Below, piece after piece: positions 9,114 through 17,262 of a DNA stretch of 64,000 bases. Position numbers and translations under genes: made by a program. The notes under the pieces were generated by a model that worked only from the letters and a program-made list of their open reading frames with translations, ran no database searches and had not been told where the DNA came from. This DNA is from Chitinophaga pinensis (GTDB lineage Bacteria > Bacteroidota > Bacteroidia > 2-12-FULL-35-15): the NCBI GenBank assembly GCA_945885475.1, contig CAMCYR010000007.1, positions 30,159 through 94,158 of the forward strand, written 5' to 3'. How positions within the stretch are numbered: the stretch's first letter is position 1; every line of letters begins with the position of its first letter.

Positions 9114-9917
9114 TTATTCTAAAGTAAAGACAAAAGTATAGGTACCCCGTTGTTCTTTAGTACCATCGGGGCTCGGACTAAATTTCACTTCTTTAGCGGC
9201 ACCACGCGCTTTTGCATACAGCTTCGAACTTTGAGTAGTTGATCCACGTTGTCCGGGAGTAGCTTTAATTACATTCCCTTTTTCATCTACTATAATTTCA
9301 ACAACCACTTTCCCTTCTTCTTCGGAGTCCGTCATACGTTCAGGCTTTTTAACCAACGAACGGCCTTTTAAATCCCAGCCGCTGCCCCCGGGACCAACAG
9401 TTGGACCATCACCAAAACCAGTACCAGGTCCGGCACCAATGCCCACATTATTACCTGTCCCCGTTCCACCTGTATTTTTCCCACCATCTCCTTTACCCTT
9501 TTTTTCCTTCATAGCTTTAATTCGCGCCAAGGCCTTTTCTAGTTCTTCACGTTCCTTTTTTTCTTCGGGGCTAAGAACATCAACTTTTGTTTCAGAAGTA
9601 GAATTAGGATTTGTTTTGACAGTCACATCCGTTTCCGTATCATCAGTAACAACATTAGCAGCATCACTTGGCGAAGTTGCAGCGGCAACCTCTGTACTTG
9701 CAGCCATTTCGGGATCATTTTCACCGGAACCGCCACTCTCGCTGTTCCCGGTACCTTCCATGCCTAAACCAATTTCAATTTCCGGAACAGGTTTAATTTC
9801 AAAAGGAGGAATGGGTGTGATGAATACAATTAAAATAAATAGCAAGAACAACAGGGCATGAAAACCGATGGTAAATGCCAGAGCAAAATATTTATTTTTG
9901 TTTTCTACCGCTTCCAT
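9114..9917 (-). CDS. TonB-family energy transducer
   Basis: A 267-residue inner-membrane protein. The N-terminus has one membrane segment (about residues 10-34, FALLF-type core), followed by a long acidic and then Gly/Pro-rich periplasmic linker (about residues 45-185, including the Gly-rich run GTGTGNNVGIGAGPG). The C-terminal region (about 195-267) looks like the TonB C-terminal domain: GKVVVEIIVDEKGNVIKA and a final YTFVFTLE strand. TonB proteins carry proton-motive energy from ExbBD to outer-membrane receptors. The start lies 2 bp after the exbD stop, so it belongs to that operon. The linker is Gly-rich rather than the classic Pro/Lys type, so the domain match is weaker than in the 11,206-11,982 paralogue. 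Confidence 0.8.
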   Translation of the reverse strand: MEAVENKNKYFALAFTIGFHALLFLLFILIVFITPIPPFEIKPVPEIEIGLGMEGTGNSESGGSGENDPEMAASTEVAAATSPSDAANVVTDDTETDVTVKTNPNSTSETKVDVLSPEEKKEREELEKALARIKAMKEKKGKGDGGKNTGGTGTGNNVGIGAGPGTGFGDGPTVGPGGSGWDLKGRSLVKKPERMTDSEEEGKVVVEIIVDEKGNVIKATPGQRGSTTQSSKLYAKARGAAKEVKFSPSPDGTKEQRGTYTFVFTLE

Positions 9918-9919
9918 TT

Positions 9920-10321
9920 TTATTTATTTGTAGGCTTGGTTGCTAATACCATTTTCACTCCCAATGAATATCCTATCTGCATTACATCCGCCAGATCCTG
10001 TATTGGTAGTGTATTATCAAGTTTTAATACGACAGTAGGCGTTTCCACTTTCGATATTTCAAATTTCAAAGCATCCTCTAACTGGGTAAAAGAAATGGGC
10101 GTTTTATTTATCACGTATTGATGATCCGCATCCACTTCAATGGTGATTTGCTGCTTTTGCATTTGCTCTGCAGGCTTTGAGCTTGGCAGAGTCAACTTCA
10201 GTACACTCGGATTTGCGAGTGTAGATATGATGAGGAAGAACAACAAAAGAAAGAACATGATATCATTTAATGATTCCGTGCTAACTTCGGCAGCCTCTTT
10301 ATGTCTTCTTTTTATTTTCAT
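9920..10321 (-). CDS. exbD: ExbD/TolR-type biopolymer transport protein
   Basis: A 133-residue protein with a basic N-terminal tail (MKIKRRHKEAAEVST), one membrane segment (about residues 19-38) and a periplasmic domain. The segment is preceded by the conserved acidic residue in SLNDIMFFLLLFFL; this Asp belongs to the proton path shared with ExbB. The length is typical. The gene lies 2 bp downstream of the exbB-like gene and 2 bp upstream of the tonB-like gene, clearly one transcript. It works with ExbB as a stator-like motor that energises TonB; a TolR role cannot be excluded from sequence alone. Confidence 0.92.
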   Translation of the reverse strand: MKIKRRHKEAAEVSTESLNDIMFFLLLFFLIISTLANPSVLKLTLPSSKPAEQMQKQQITIEVDADHQYVINKTPISFTQLEDALKFEISKVETPTVVLKLDNTLPIQDLADVMQIGYSLGVKMVLATKPTNK

Positions 10322-10323
10322 TT

Positions 10324-11079
10324 TTATTTCGTTGGCTCTTGTAATAGATCAATAAATTCTACAGATGCAGTTTCCATTTTATTTACGGTTTTATCCAGCA
10401 TTGCATTTAAAATATAGTAACCAATAAATGCCAACAACCCAACAACCAAACCGGAAGCACTCGTGATCATCTTTTGATATAGACCGGTTGAAATAACACC
10501 GATACTGATATTGTCCGTTAATGAAATATCATAGAAAATTTTAATAACTCCAGCAATTGTACCAATAAAACCAAAGATGGGAGCAATTCTACCAATCAAA
10601 CTTAAGACACTCAGGTTTTTTTCAAGTCTGTTTAACTCCAGTTTACCAACACTTTCCATCGACTCTTCAATTTCTTTGATTGGTTTACCGATGCGGCTCA
10701 CTCCTTTTTCAATCATGCGGGCAGCTGGACTTACCGTATTTCTGCAAAGTGATTTTGCAGCATCAATATTTCCGTTATGAATAAAATCTTTAATGCTATT
10801 CATAAAATTCTTGTCCAGTTTAGATGCTTTACTGATCGTCATAAAACGTTCAAAGAAAAAGTAAATGGTTAACACGGAGAGCAGTCCCATTGGAATCATA
10901 ATGATCCCACCTTTCATGATCAGATCAAGCAGTGAAAGAGAATCCTGTTTAGGAATTACAATTGTTGAAGTAGCGGGAACAGCCGCCGCTTGAACTGCAA
11001 CATTTGCAGCTGTGTCTGCAACTTGATTTGCAACTGTTGCTGCACCACTAACAATTTGAATAAAGACCGAATTTAACAT
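10324..11079 (-). CDS. exbB: MotA/TolQ/ExbB proton channel family protein
   Basis: A 251-residue inner-membrane protein. It has an alanine-rich N-terminal hydrophobic region (residues 1-40), then a first core membrane segment near 55-75 (GIIMIPMGLLSVLTIYFFFE), a cytoplasmic helical domain, and two more segments in the C-terminal half with the family motif around FGFIGTIAGVIKIFYDIS and SASGLVVGLLAFIGYYIL. It forms the proton-conducting pentamer around ExbD. The extra N-terminal hydrophobic stretch is common in Bacteroidota ExbB. Its operon partners follow directly on both sides. Confidence 0.92.
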   Translation of the reverse strand: MLNSVFIQIVSGAATVANQVADTAANVAVQAAAVPATSTIVIPKQDSLSLLDLIMKGGIIMIPMGLLSVLTIYFFFERFMTISKASKLDKNFMNSIKDFIHNGNIDAAKSLCRNTVSPAARMIEKGVSRIGKPIKEIEESMESVGKLELNRLEKNLSVLSLIGRIAPIFGFIGTIAGVIKIFYDISLTDNISIGVISTGLYQKMITSASGLVVGLLAFIGYYILNAMLDKTVNKMETASVEFIDLLQEPTK

Positions 11080-11205
11080 GTGAATTAGTTTAGATTATAT
11101 AACTATACAAAAGCAATCGTGAGTAAAATACCCGCGATTGCTAAATTACTTTATAAGCAAAGGCTACAGTTTATGCAAGCGCTCAACTTATAAACACTGG
11201 ATTGT

Positions 11206-11982
11206 TTATTTAATCCTGAATTTTATGGGGAGATTACATTGCACCCTGGCTGGTTTATTTTTGTTCATCCCAGGTTCCCAGAGGGGCATAATTCCCACAA
11301 CACGCATGGCTTCTTGCTCGCAACCATCACCAATCCCTTTCAATAATTTTATGTCTGTAATACTTCCATCCATTTCAACAACAAAGGTGACAAAGACGGT
11401 TCCGGAAGTACCGTTCTCAACCGCAGCTCTTGGATAAACTAAATGATCGGCAATAAATTGTGCCATGTTATCCAATTTAGGCATTTTATCTGCAAATTTC
11501 TCTACAGGAGGCGGAGTTATGTTCGCCGGTGGAGTCGGCAGCTTTATCTCCGGATCATCTTTTGCTGTGCTGTCATTCCCATTCGGATTCGGATTTTTAC
11601 TAATAATTTGCTGATCATTTGTCTGATCATTTTTATCATTCGGATTATCTGAAGCTACTTTTTGCCCTGAAATAGATTTAGGTGTCGCCTCCACTTTCTT
11701 TTTCGGGACAACTATCGGTTTATCCAACTTAGGGATCTCGATAACTCTGCCAAAAGGAATAGCAGGAGGATCATTCCCTGTGAAAACCGGAATCTTCACA
11801 TCTCTGTTTGTCAAAAAAATCGCTAACAAAGCGAGTAAAGCAAAAAAAGTTGTCGTAAGCAGTAACGAAATTGTAACATTATCACTGTACGACCTTCTCA
11901 TGGCATATGCGCCATATGCTTTGTTTCTATTTTCGAAAACTAATTCGTTTAAGTTTTCCCCGGAGTTGATGGATGGATTCAT
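11206..11982 (-). CDS. tonB: Energy transducer TonB
   Basis: A 258-residue TonB protein. It has a cytoplasmic N-terminal tail with the Bacteroidota signature ELVFENRNKAYGAYAMRR, one membrane segment (about 36-58), a Pro/Lys/Asn-rich periplasmic spacer (about 70-160), and a TonB C-terminal domain with YPRAAVENGTSGTVFVTF and ending CNLPIKFRIK. It transmits energy to TonB-dependent receptors. It is the first gene of the tonB-exbB-exbD-tonB-like set, 126 bp upstream of exbB. The conserved ENRNKAYGAY start supports the ATG chosen. Having two TonB-type genes flank one ExbBD pair suggests different receptor sets. Confidence 0.92.
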   Translation of the reverse strand: MNPSINSGENLNELVFENRNKAYGAYAMRRSYSDNVTISLLLTTTFFALLALLAIFLTNRDVKIPVFTGNDPPAIPFGRVIEIPKLDKPIVVPKKKVEATPKSISGQKVASDNPNDKNDQTNDQQIISKNPNPNGNDSTAKDDPEIKLPTPPANITPPPVEKFADKMPKLDNMAQFIADHLVYPRAAVENGTSGTVFVTFVVEMDGSITDIKLLKGIGDGCEQEAMRVVGIMPLWEPGMNKNKPARVQCNLPIKFRIK

Positions 11983-12475
11983 GGCGATTAAGTTAAAGGG
12001 TTACTATTTTATTTCTGATACTAAGATGCCTGGGCATTAAAAATTCCATAACCGTTTTTTATTTTGATTATGCTTTAAAACCATTTAAGCAGGGGATCTG
12101 TCCAGAAAATATGGACGTACTTAACCGTTTTGAAAATTATTTACGGGGATGTAAAATTGTTTTCGGTAGAATAACGCAATTATAATTTGTTTATTGTGTG
12201 GGTTCAAATCGGGATGAATATTCGTATCATTTTTTTATTCAGAAGCAAATTAAATAAAGCAAAACCCGAAAAAAAAAGAAGTAAAAAAAATTATGTATTT
12301 ATATTTTTATGTTTTAAATTTATATTCAAATACAAAAGACCAAAAATAAGAGATAAAAAAATATCTGTTTTTTTTCATTTATTTTTTGTTTGAAAAATAT
12401 TTTTTCAGAAATTTGTATCGCGAGTAATATATTAAAATAAAACAAAAACATTTTGCAAAAAAAATTTCATTCGAA
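11983..12475. other. Intergenic region, AT-rich, no gene recognised
   Basis: About 490 bp between the divergent tonB and the small acidic-protein gene. The second half (about 12,230-12,470) is very A/T-rich with many A and T runs. A weak promoter-like pair for the downstream gene is TTTG at 12,389-12,392 and GAAATTTG at 12,408-12,415 (one mismatch to the -7 consensus, spacing slightly short). I see no RNA gene or convincing ORF; the 68-codon frame at 12,187 is low-complexity and rejected. Confidence 0.5.
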
Positions 12476-12718
12476 ATGAAAAAGCCAAGCAATACAAAAA
12501 AGAGTGCCGTTAAAAAAACTTCCGAAAAAGGAAAGGACTCAGGAGAATTAAGAAAGCCGTCTAAGTTGACTCCATTAAAGGAAAAGGACAAAAAGAACTG
12601 GAAAAGCAGCCTTGATGATGAAGAGGATGAATTTACAATGGAAGATGATGTGAAATTAGATAGCAATTTCGATGATGACGATGACGATGCGGATGAATTC
12701 TATGATGATGATTTCTAA
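12476..12718 (+). CDS. Small charge-polarised protein, unknown function
   Basis: An 80-residue protein with a strongly basic N-terminal half (MKKPSNTKKSAVKKTSEKGK) and a strongly acidic C-terminal half (DDEEDEFTMEDD and an Asp run DDDDDDADEFYDDDF). No membrane segment or signal peptide is seen, so it is probably cytosolic and disordered. The ordered charge pattern and the strong terminator directly behind the stop argue for a real gene. Short Lys-to-Asp polarised proteins of this look are common in Bacteroidota; to my knowledge they have no assigned function. It could bind nucleic acid or act as a histone-like or chaperone-like tail, but that is speculation. Confidence 0.65.
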   Translation: MKKPSNTKKSAVKKTSEKGKDSGELRKPSKLTPLKEKDKKNWKSSLDDEEDEFTMEDDVKLDSNFDDDDDDADEFYDDDF

Positions 12719-12731
12719 AAATATTTTACTC

Positions 12732-12766
12732 AACAGCTTCCTTTAAAAGGGAAGCTGTTTTTTTCT
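12732..12766 (+). terminator. Intrinsic terminator
   Basis: A hairpin with left arm AACAGCTTCC and right arm GGGAAGCTGTT is followed by a T7 run. It lies 14 bp behind the stop of the small charge-polarised gene and overlaps the anmK stop codon on the other strand. Confidence 0.85.
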
Positions 12767-13841
12767 ATAAATAAACAGCACCTCCGCAACTATCACGCAT
12801 CGCTCCGGTAACGCTCTTCAGGCAATTCACTTCATTCCTCATTCTGAGTACTCCTAAAAAAGCAAAGATCAACGCTTCCTTATATTCAACAGTATTGTTA
12901 TCAGGAATGATCAATTGATGCTCTGTCTGCTTTTGAATACATTCCATCAGAAAAGAATTGTATACACCTCCACCGGTTACGAGGATTTTCCCTTTCGGCT
13001 TATTTTTTAAGGACTTAGCAATCTGAAAAGCGATGTGCTCACAGAACGTGCGCAGCATATCATTATCTGCAAGCTCATAAAGTTCTAATAAAGGACTAAT
13101 ATTTTTTAAAACCCATTCTTTCCCTAAAGACTTCGGGCTATCCGGAATCATTTTATAAAATCCGATCTGATTTAATTCATTAAGCAAATAGCCGCTCAGC
13201 AAACCTTCCCGAGCCATATTTCCACCATCATCAAACGGCTTACCAGTTTTTTCCGCGATCGCATTCATAACAATGTTAACAGGACAAATATCATAGGCAA
13301 TGCGCTGCCCGTTAAAATGATACGATACATTTGCAAAACCACCTAAATTCAGACAAAAATCATAATCAGAAAATAATAATTTATCACCAATGGGCACTAA
13401 TGGAGCGCCTTGTCCGCCTAAAGCAACATCTGTTGTGCGGAAATCACAAACAACAGGCAAGTTACATTTTGCAGAAACGGCACTCCCCGAACCAATCTGA
13501 ACGCTGAGCTTTTTTCCTGGTTGGTGAAAGATCGTATGACCATGTGATGCAATAAAATCGGCCTTAATATCATTTTTTATTATGAAATCCGAAACCATAC
13601 AGCCAAGATAATGTCCATAGTCAACATTTGTTTGCTCAAAGAATAATGCGTTGCAAGATTCAAGGCTTAGAAATGTTTTTTTCCATTGCTCGGAATAGGC
13701 GATTGTCTGAGCCACTTTAATTTCAAAATCCCATTGATCATTATCGAAAGTAAACCGACAAAATGCCATGTCCAGCCCATCAAGTGAGGTTCCCGACATT
13801 AAGCCAATAACGTTATAAGTCGCCCTTTCTAAATTAATCAT
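12765..13841 (-). CDS. anmK: Anhydro-N-acetylmuramic acid kinase AnmK
   Basis: A 358-residue cytosolic kinase of the ASKHA fold. It opens and phosphorylates 1,6-anhydro-MurNAc to MurNAc-6-phosphate in peptidoglycan recycling. Signatures are GLMSGTSLDGLD at the N-terminus (nucleotide-binding loop), SHGHTIFHQPG, CNLGGFANVSY and ILVTGGGVYNSFLM. The ATG at 13,841 (MINLERATYNVIGLM) is preferred to a TTG two codons upstream. Length is typical of the family. It converges on the small charge-polarised gene, and its stop overlaps that gene's terminator. A paired MurQ etherase is not seen in the window. Confidence 0.95.
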   Translation of the reverse strand: MINLERATYNVIGLMSGTSLDGLDMAFCRFTFDNDQWDFEIKVAQTIAYSEQWKKTFLSLESCNALFFEQTNVDYGHYLGCMVSDFIIKNDIKADFIASHGHTIFHQPGKKLSVQIGSGSAVSAKCNLPVVCDFRTTDVALGGQGAPLVPIGDKLLFSDYDFCLNLGGFANVSYHFNGQRIAYDICPVNIVMNAIAEKTGKPFDDGGNMAREGLLSGYLLNELNQIGFYKMIPDSPKSLGKEWVLKNISPLLELYELADNDMLRTFCEHIAFQIAKSLKNKPKGKILVTGGGVYNSFLMECIQKQTEHQLIIPDNNTVEYKEALIFAFLGVLRMRNEVNCLKSVTGAMRDSCGGAVYL

Positions 13842-13871
13842 AAACAATTAGCAAAATTTAAATTTAACATA

Positions 13872-13879
13872 TATATTTG
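13872..13879 (+). promoter_or_regulatory. -7 promoter element for acyl-CoA dehydrogenase
   Basis: TATATTTG matches the Bacteroidota -7 consensus exactly and lies 80 bp upstream of the dehydrogenase ATG in the divergent anmK/acd spacer. No clear TTG -33 box is seen. Confidence 0.5.
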
Positions 13880-13959
13880 CTTTCCCTCCCGAACATACTG
13901 ATTTTTTTTTCGGTCTGGGCTCAAAAATAAAGCAATTTTTAACATAAAATTTATTCAAA

Positions 13960-15099
13960 ATGTTATTTAACTTAACAGAAGAGCACTTAATGATTCAGAA
14001 GGCTGCTCGTGATTTTGCAAACGATGTATTAAAGCCAGGAGTAATTGATCGCGATGAGCATCAAAAATTTCCGACAGATGAAATAAAACAAATGGGTGAC
14101 TTAGGCTTTATGGGCATGATGGTAGACCCTAAATACGGTGGTGGCGGAATGGATTGCGTATCTTATGTGTTGGCGATGGAAGAAATTTCAAAAGTTGATG
14201 CCTCCTGCTCCGTTGTGATGAGTGTAAACAACTCTTTGGTATGCTGGGGAATAGAGAAATTCGGAACAGAAGAACAAAAACAAAAATACTTAATACGTCT
14301 AGCCAAAGGAGAGATCATTGGGGGATTCTGTTTATCGGAGCCGGAAGCAGGTTCTGATGCTACGTCTCAAAAGACAACAGCAATCGACAAAGGAGATCAT
14401 TATTTAGTGAACGGAACAAAAAACTGGATTACGAATGGTAATTCGGCATCTGTTTTTTTGGTGATCGCTCAAACGGATACTTCAAAAGGGCATAAAGGAA
14501 TTAATGCCTTGATCATTGAAAAAGGAGCACCTGGATTTGTGGTGGGACCAAAAGAAAATAAATTAGGAATCAGAGGTTCAGATACACATTCATTAATGTT
14601 CACGGATGTAAAAGTTCCAAAAGAAAACAGAATTGGCGAAGATGGTTTTGGTTTTAAATTCGCGATGCAGGTATTATCTGGTGGAAGGATCGGAATTGCA
14701 GCTCAGGCTTTGGGAATTGCCTCTGGAGCATACGAATTGGCATTGGCTTATTCAAAAGAGCGCAAAGCGTTTGGAAAAACGATCAATCAGCATCAGATCA
14801 TTCAATTTAAATTAGCAGATATGGCTACTGATATAGAAGCTTCACGTCTACTTTGTATTAAAGCAGCGTGGATGAAAGATCAGCATATGAATTTTGATAC
14901 TGCAAGTGCAATGGCAAAAGTATTCGCTTCAAAAGTAGCCATGCAAACAACAGTTGAAGCTGTTCAGATACATGGAGGATATGGGTTTGTGAAAGAATAC
15001 CACGTAGAACGTCTGATGCGTGATGCAAAGATCACTCAGATTTATGAAGGAACAACAGAGGTTCAGAAAATCGTTATCTCGAGAGCGTTGTTAGCGTAA
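13960..15099 (+). CDS. Acyl-CoA dehydrogenase (short/branched-chain type)
   Basis: A 379-residue FAD flavoenzyme that oxidises acyl-CoA to the trans-2-enoyl-CoA and passes electrons to electron-transfer flavoprotein. Motifs are FCLSEPEAGSDA and KNWITNGNSA (FAD/substrate contacts), YSKERKAFGKTI and QIHGGYGFVKEYHVER, and the C-terminal QIYEGTTEVQ with catalytic Glu363. The glutamate position near the C-terminus fits short-chain (butyryl-CoA) or related dehydrogenases. Substrate length cannot be fixed. It is a single gene with its own promoter motif and a terminator 22 bp behind the stop. Confidence 0.93.
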   Translation: MLFNLTEEHLMIQKAARDFANDVLKPGVIDRDEHQKFPTDEIKQMGDLGFMGMMVDPKYGGGGMDCVSYVLAMEEISKVDASCSVVMSVNNSLVCWGIEKFGTEEQKQKYLIRLAKGEIIGGFCLSEPEAGSDATSQKTTAIDKGDHYLVNGTKNWITNGNSASVFLVIAQTDTSKGHKGINALIIEKGAPGFVVGPKENKLGIRGSDTHSLMFTDVKVPKENRIGEDGFGFKFAMQVLSGGRIGIAAQALGIASGAYELALAYSKERKAFGKTINQHQIIQFKLADMATDIEASRLLCIKAAWMKDQHMNFDTASAMAKVFASKVAMQTTVEAVQIHGGYGFVKEYHVERLMRDAKITQIYEGTTEVQKIVISRALLA

Positions 15100-15118
15100 T
15101 AAAAAATTTCCATTATAT

Positions 15119-15150
15119 AAAGTCCTAAGAGTTTTTCTTAGGGCTTTTTT
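15119..15150 (+). terminator. Intrinsic terminator of acyl-CoA dehydrogenase
   Basis: A hairpin AGTCCTAAGA / TCTTAGGGCT (one G-U pair) with a T-rich loop is followed by T6. It overlaps the last codons of the convergent 146-residue ORF. Confidence 0.8.
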
Positions 15151-15578
15151 GTTTTCCTAAAAAACGGAGACTTAAATCCAATTTCAATAATTTCATTTTT
15201 ACCGACATAACTCATTGTAAAGGATACCCAAATTAAAAGCGGAAGAAAAAAATAAAACAAAGGGAAAAGCCAGAAAGAGCTAAGATCATACAACAAAGGT
15301 AAATTCGGACTTTTATTTATGAGTAATACAGGAACAGTTTCGACTTCTTCATAAGTGGTATTTTCTTTTGCACGAAACTGGTAAGTGCTATCTTTTATGT
15401 TGTATTCAATGATTGGAAAATTTACTTTTTCTTCTTTCACTATTTCTTCAATGTAAAAAACAAATGTGCCTGTGATTTTTTCAGAACCAATGATCAGCCG
15501 GAAGCGTTCTAAGAAATAAACCGAGAGCATTAGTACTAAACCTGATAGTATTAATTTTGTTTTGGAAAGTTTAAGCAT
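15138..15578 (-). CDS. Hypothetical membrane protein, 146 aa
   Basis: A 146-residue protein with two membrane segments: one at the N-terminus (about residues 8-22, KLILSGLVLMLSVYFLE) and one near 100-122 (WLFPLFYFFLPLLIWVSF). Between them lies a domain of about 75 residues that may be extracytoplasmic (EEIVKEEKVNFPIIEYNI; TYEEVETVPVLLINKSP). The last codons overlap the terminator of the convergent acyl-CoA dehydrogenase. The arrangement resembles small DUF3592-like membrane proteins (two helices around a beta domain), but I would not assign it. It is a single gene with no obvious partner. Confidence 0.7.
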   Translation of the reverse strand: MLKLSKTKLILSGLVLMLSVYFLERFRLIIGSEKITGTFVFYIEEIVKEEKVNFPIIEYNIKDSTYQFRAKENTTYEEVETVPVLLINKSPNLPLLYDLSSFWLFPLFYFFLPLLIWVSFTMSYVGKNEIIEIGFKSPFFRKTKKP

Positions 15579-15714
15579 GGGATAATTTCGTTATAACAAT
15601 AATTTCAACTACTAATTGAAATCCCGTGTCGTGACAAGGGATGACGGTATAAAGGGAAATAGACCTTAGCAATAACATACAAAGGACATTACAGCTTAAT
15701 AACTTATATTCTGA

Positions 15715-15759
15715 TCAATCCCTCTGGCCCACTTTTCAAAGGGGGAATTATCCCGACTT
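15715..15759 (+). repeat. Diverged copy of the repeat found inside murF
   Basis: This 45-bp stretch just behind the murF stop aligns over its whole length with 16,889-16,931 inside murF. Both start TCAATCCC, share a core AAGGGGGAATT and end with CCGACT, in the same orientation. The copy here is intergenic and slightly diverged. It suggests a mobile or dispersed repeat family of the genome. Confidence 0.65.
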
Positions 15760-15768
15760 GCATCCTAG

Positions 15769-17208
15769 TTACAACACCGCAACAACTTTCTCTAACTTAA
15801 TTCCACGCGAGCCTTTAATAAGAATGGTAGCGTCTTTTATTTGATGTTGTATTAAAAACTGAACCAAATCATCACTGGAAGCAAATGTTTTAGCATTCAC
15901 CTTTCCACCGGCTTTTACAAAAAGTGACCCAACCAGAAAAGCATTTGAAATATTTTTTTGTTTCAGAAGTTCGACAATGGCATCATGCTCTTTTTCGCTC
16001 TCGGAGCCTAACTCAAGCATATCACCAAGTATCACAATTTTATTTGACTGATTCAACGTTGCGAAATTTTCAATCGCCAAACTCATGCTGGATGGGTTGG
16101 CATTATAATAATCCAATATCAACGTGTTGTTCTTTGTCTTTTGTAATTGAGAACGATTATTTGACGGTGTATATTCTTTCAGTGCCTGATTAATGAATAT
16201 ATCATCAACTTTAAAATAGTTTCCGATACATGCAGCGCACAATAAATTATAATAATTATAAATACCAACCAGTTGGGTAGAAACGATCTCCGACTTTTTA
16301 ATATTGGCGGCAGAATAGCGAGTTCCCCATTGAAAAGAAATATATTCCCCATTGTTTTCAAGAACTGCACCAACAATATCATATAATTTTTTTGTGCCGT
16401 AGGTTACTCTTTCAATTCCTGCGGATAGATCAGTAAGAACACCATCGTCGCCATGAACAAATAATTTTCCCTTTTTTTGCTGAATGAATTTATATAATTC
16501 ACTTTTACCTTTTATAACACCTTCTATTCCGCCAAATCCTTCCAAGTGAGCTTTACCAATGTTTGTGATAACACCAAAATCGGGTTCGGCTATTTTACTA
16601 AGCATATCGATCTCGCCCTGATGATTGGCGCCCATTTCTATAATGGCAATTTCATGTTCTTTCCTTATATTTAAAAGAGTAAGCGGAACACCGATGTGAT
16701 TATTTAAATTTCCAACCGTTGCAAGCACCTTGTATTTTTTGGAGAGGACTGCATTGATCAATTCTTTAGAAGTTGTTTTACCATTAGAACCAGTGATTCC
16801 AATAACTGGAATATTCAATTGTTTGCGATGATGATTTGCGAGTTGTTGAAGAGCGGCGAGAACATTGTCAACTAAAAAAAATTTCGCATCAATCCCCCTG
16901 CCCCCTTCTCCAAGGGGGAATTGTTCCGACTCACGATTAAGATTGTCTTTCTCTACATTCAAATCCCCAAGGGGGAATTGTTCCGACTCACGATTAAGAT
17001 TGTCTTTCTCTACATTCAAATCTCCAAAGGGGAATTGTTCGTCAATTACAGCATAGGCACAACCCATCTCAATTGCTTTTTCAGCAAACAGATTTCCGTT
17101 AAAATTTTCGCCTTTGAGAGCAAAGAAGATCGATCCGGGTTTGATGTCCCGTGTATCCGTGCAAACGGAAGGGTGTTTTAAAAAAATAGAATAAAGTTTG
17201 TCTATCAT
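15769..17208 (-). CDS. murF: UDP-N-acetylmuramoyl-tripeptide--D-Ala-D-Ala ligase MurF with in-frame repeat insertion
   Basis: A 479-residue cytosolic ligase that adds D-Ala-D-Ala to the UDP-MurNAc tripeptide, the last soluble step of peptidoglycan precursor synthesis. The P-loop GITGSNGKTTSKEL is at about residues 137-150; IIEMGANHQGEID, TNIGKAHLEGFG and LDYYNANPSSM are further Mur motifs. The protein is about 45-50 residues longer than usual for Bacteroidota. The excess lies at residues 57-107, between AYAVID and AKFFLVDN at the end of the N-terminal domain. It consists of two 19-residue units (EQFPxGDLNVEKDNLNRES) plus a partial third ending GEGGRGID. The frame stays open and all catalytic motifs remain, so the enzyme is probably active with an extended loop. 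Confidence 0.95.
   Translation of the reverse strand: MIDKLYSIFLKHPSVCTDTRDIKPGSIFFALKGENFNGNLFAEKAIEMGCAYAVIDEQFPFGDLNVEKDNLNRESEQFPLGDLNVEKDNLNRESEQFPLGEGGRGIDAKFFLVDNVLAALQQLANHHRKQLNIPVIGITGSNGKTTSKELINAVLSKKYKVLATVGNLNNHIGVPLTLLNIRKEHEIAIIEMGANHQGEIDMLSKIAEPDFGVITNIGKAHLEGFGGIEGVIKGKSELYKFIQQKKGKLFVHGDDGVLTDLSAGIERVTYGTKKLYDIVGAVLENNGEYISFQWGTRYSAANIKKSEIVSTQLVGIYNYYNLLCAACIGNYFKVDDIFINQALKEYTPSNNRSQLQKTKNNTLILDYYNANPSSMSLAIENFATLNQSNKIVILGDMLELGSESEKEHDAIVELLKQKNISNAFLVGSLFVKAGGKVNAKTFASSDDLVQFLIQHQIKDATILIKGSRGIKLEKVVAVL
16889..17041. repeat. 57-bp tandem repeat inside murF
   Basis: A unit of 57 bp starting at 16,911 (CAAGGGGGAATTGTTCCGAC...) is repeated at 16,968 and, in part, at 17,025 (CAAAGGGGAATTGTTCG). 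The first two copies differ by very few bases. On its left, 16,889-16,931 matches the intergenic repeat at 15,715-15,759. As 57 is a multiple of three, murF stays in frame. Confidence 0.92.
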
Positions 17209-17262
17209 AATTTTGTCGACCTCAGTACTTCATATCTCGGCATAGAAGAAGTGAGTTAATTG

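Noticed and set aside
9439..9861. 140-codon plus-strand ORF
   Set aside because: It is the antisense of the Gly/Pro/Ser-rich linker of the tonB-like gene; its low complexity mirrors that linker.
12187..12393. 68-codon plus-strand ORF upstream of the small acidic gene
   Set aside because: Lys/Phe-rich low-complexity translation from an AT-rich spacer, no homology signs, no terminator or good promoter of its own.
16889..17041. Assembly error in murF
   Set aside because: Possible, but the units differ by some bases and the frame stays open, and a separate diverged copy exists 1.1 kb away. A real repeat is the simpler reading; long reads would settle it.
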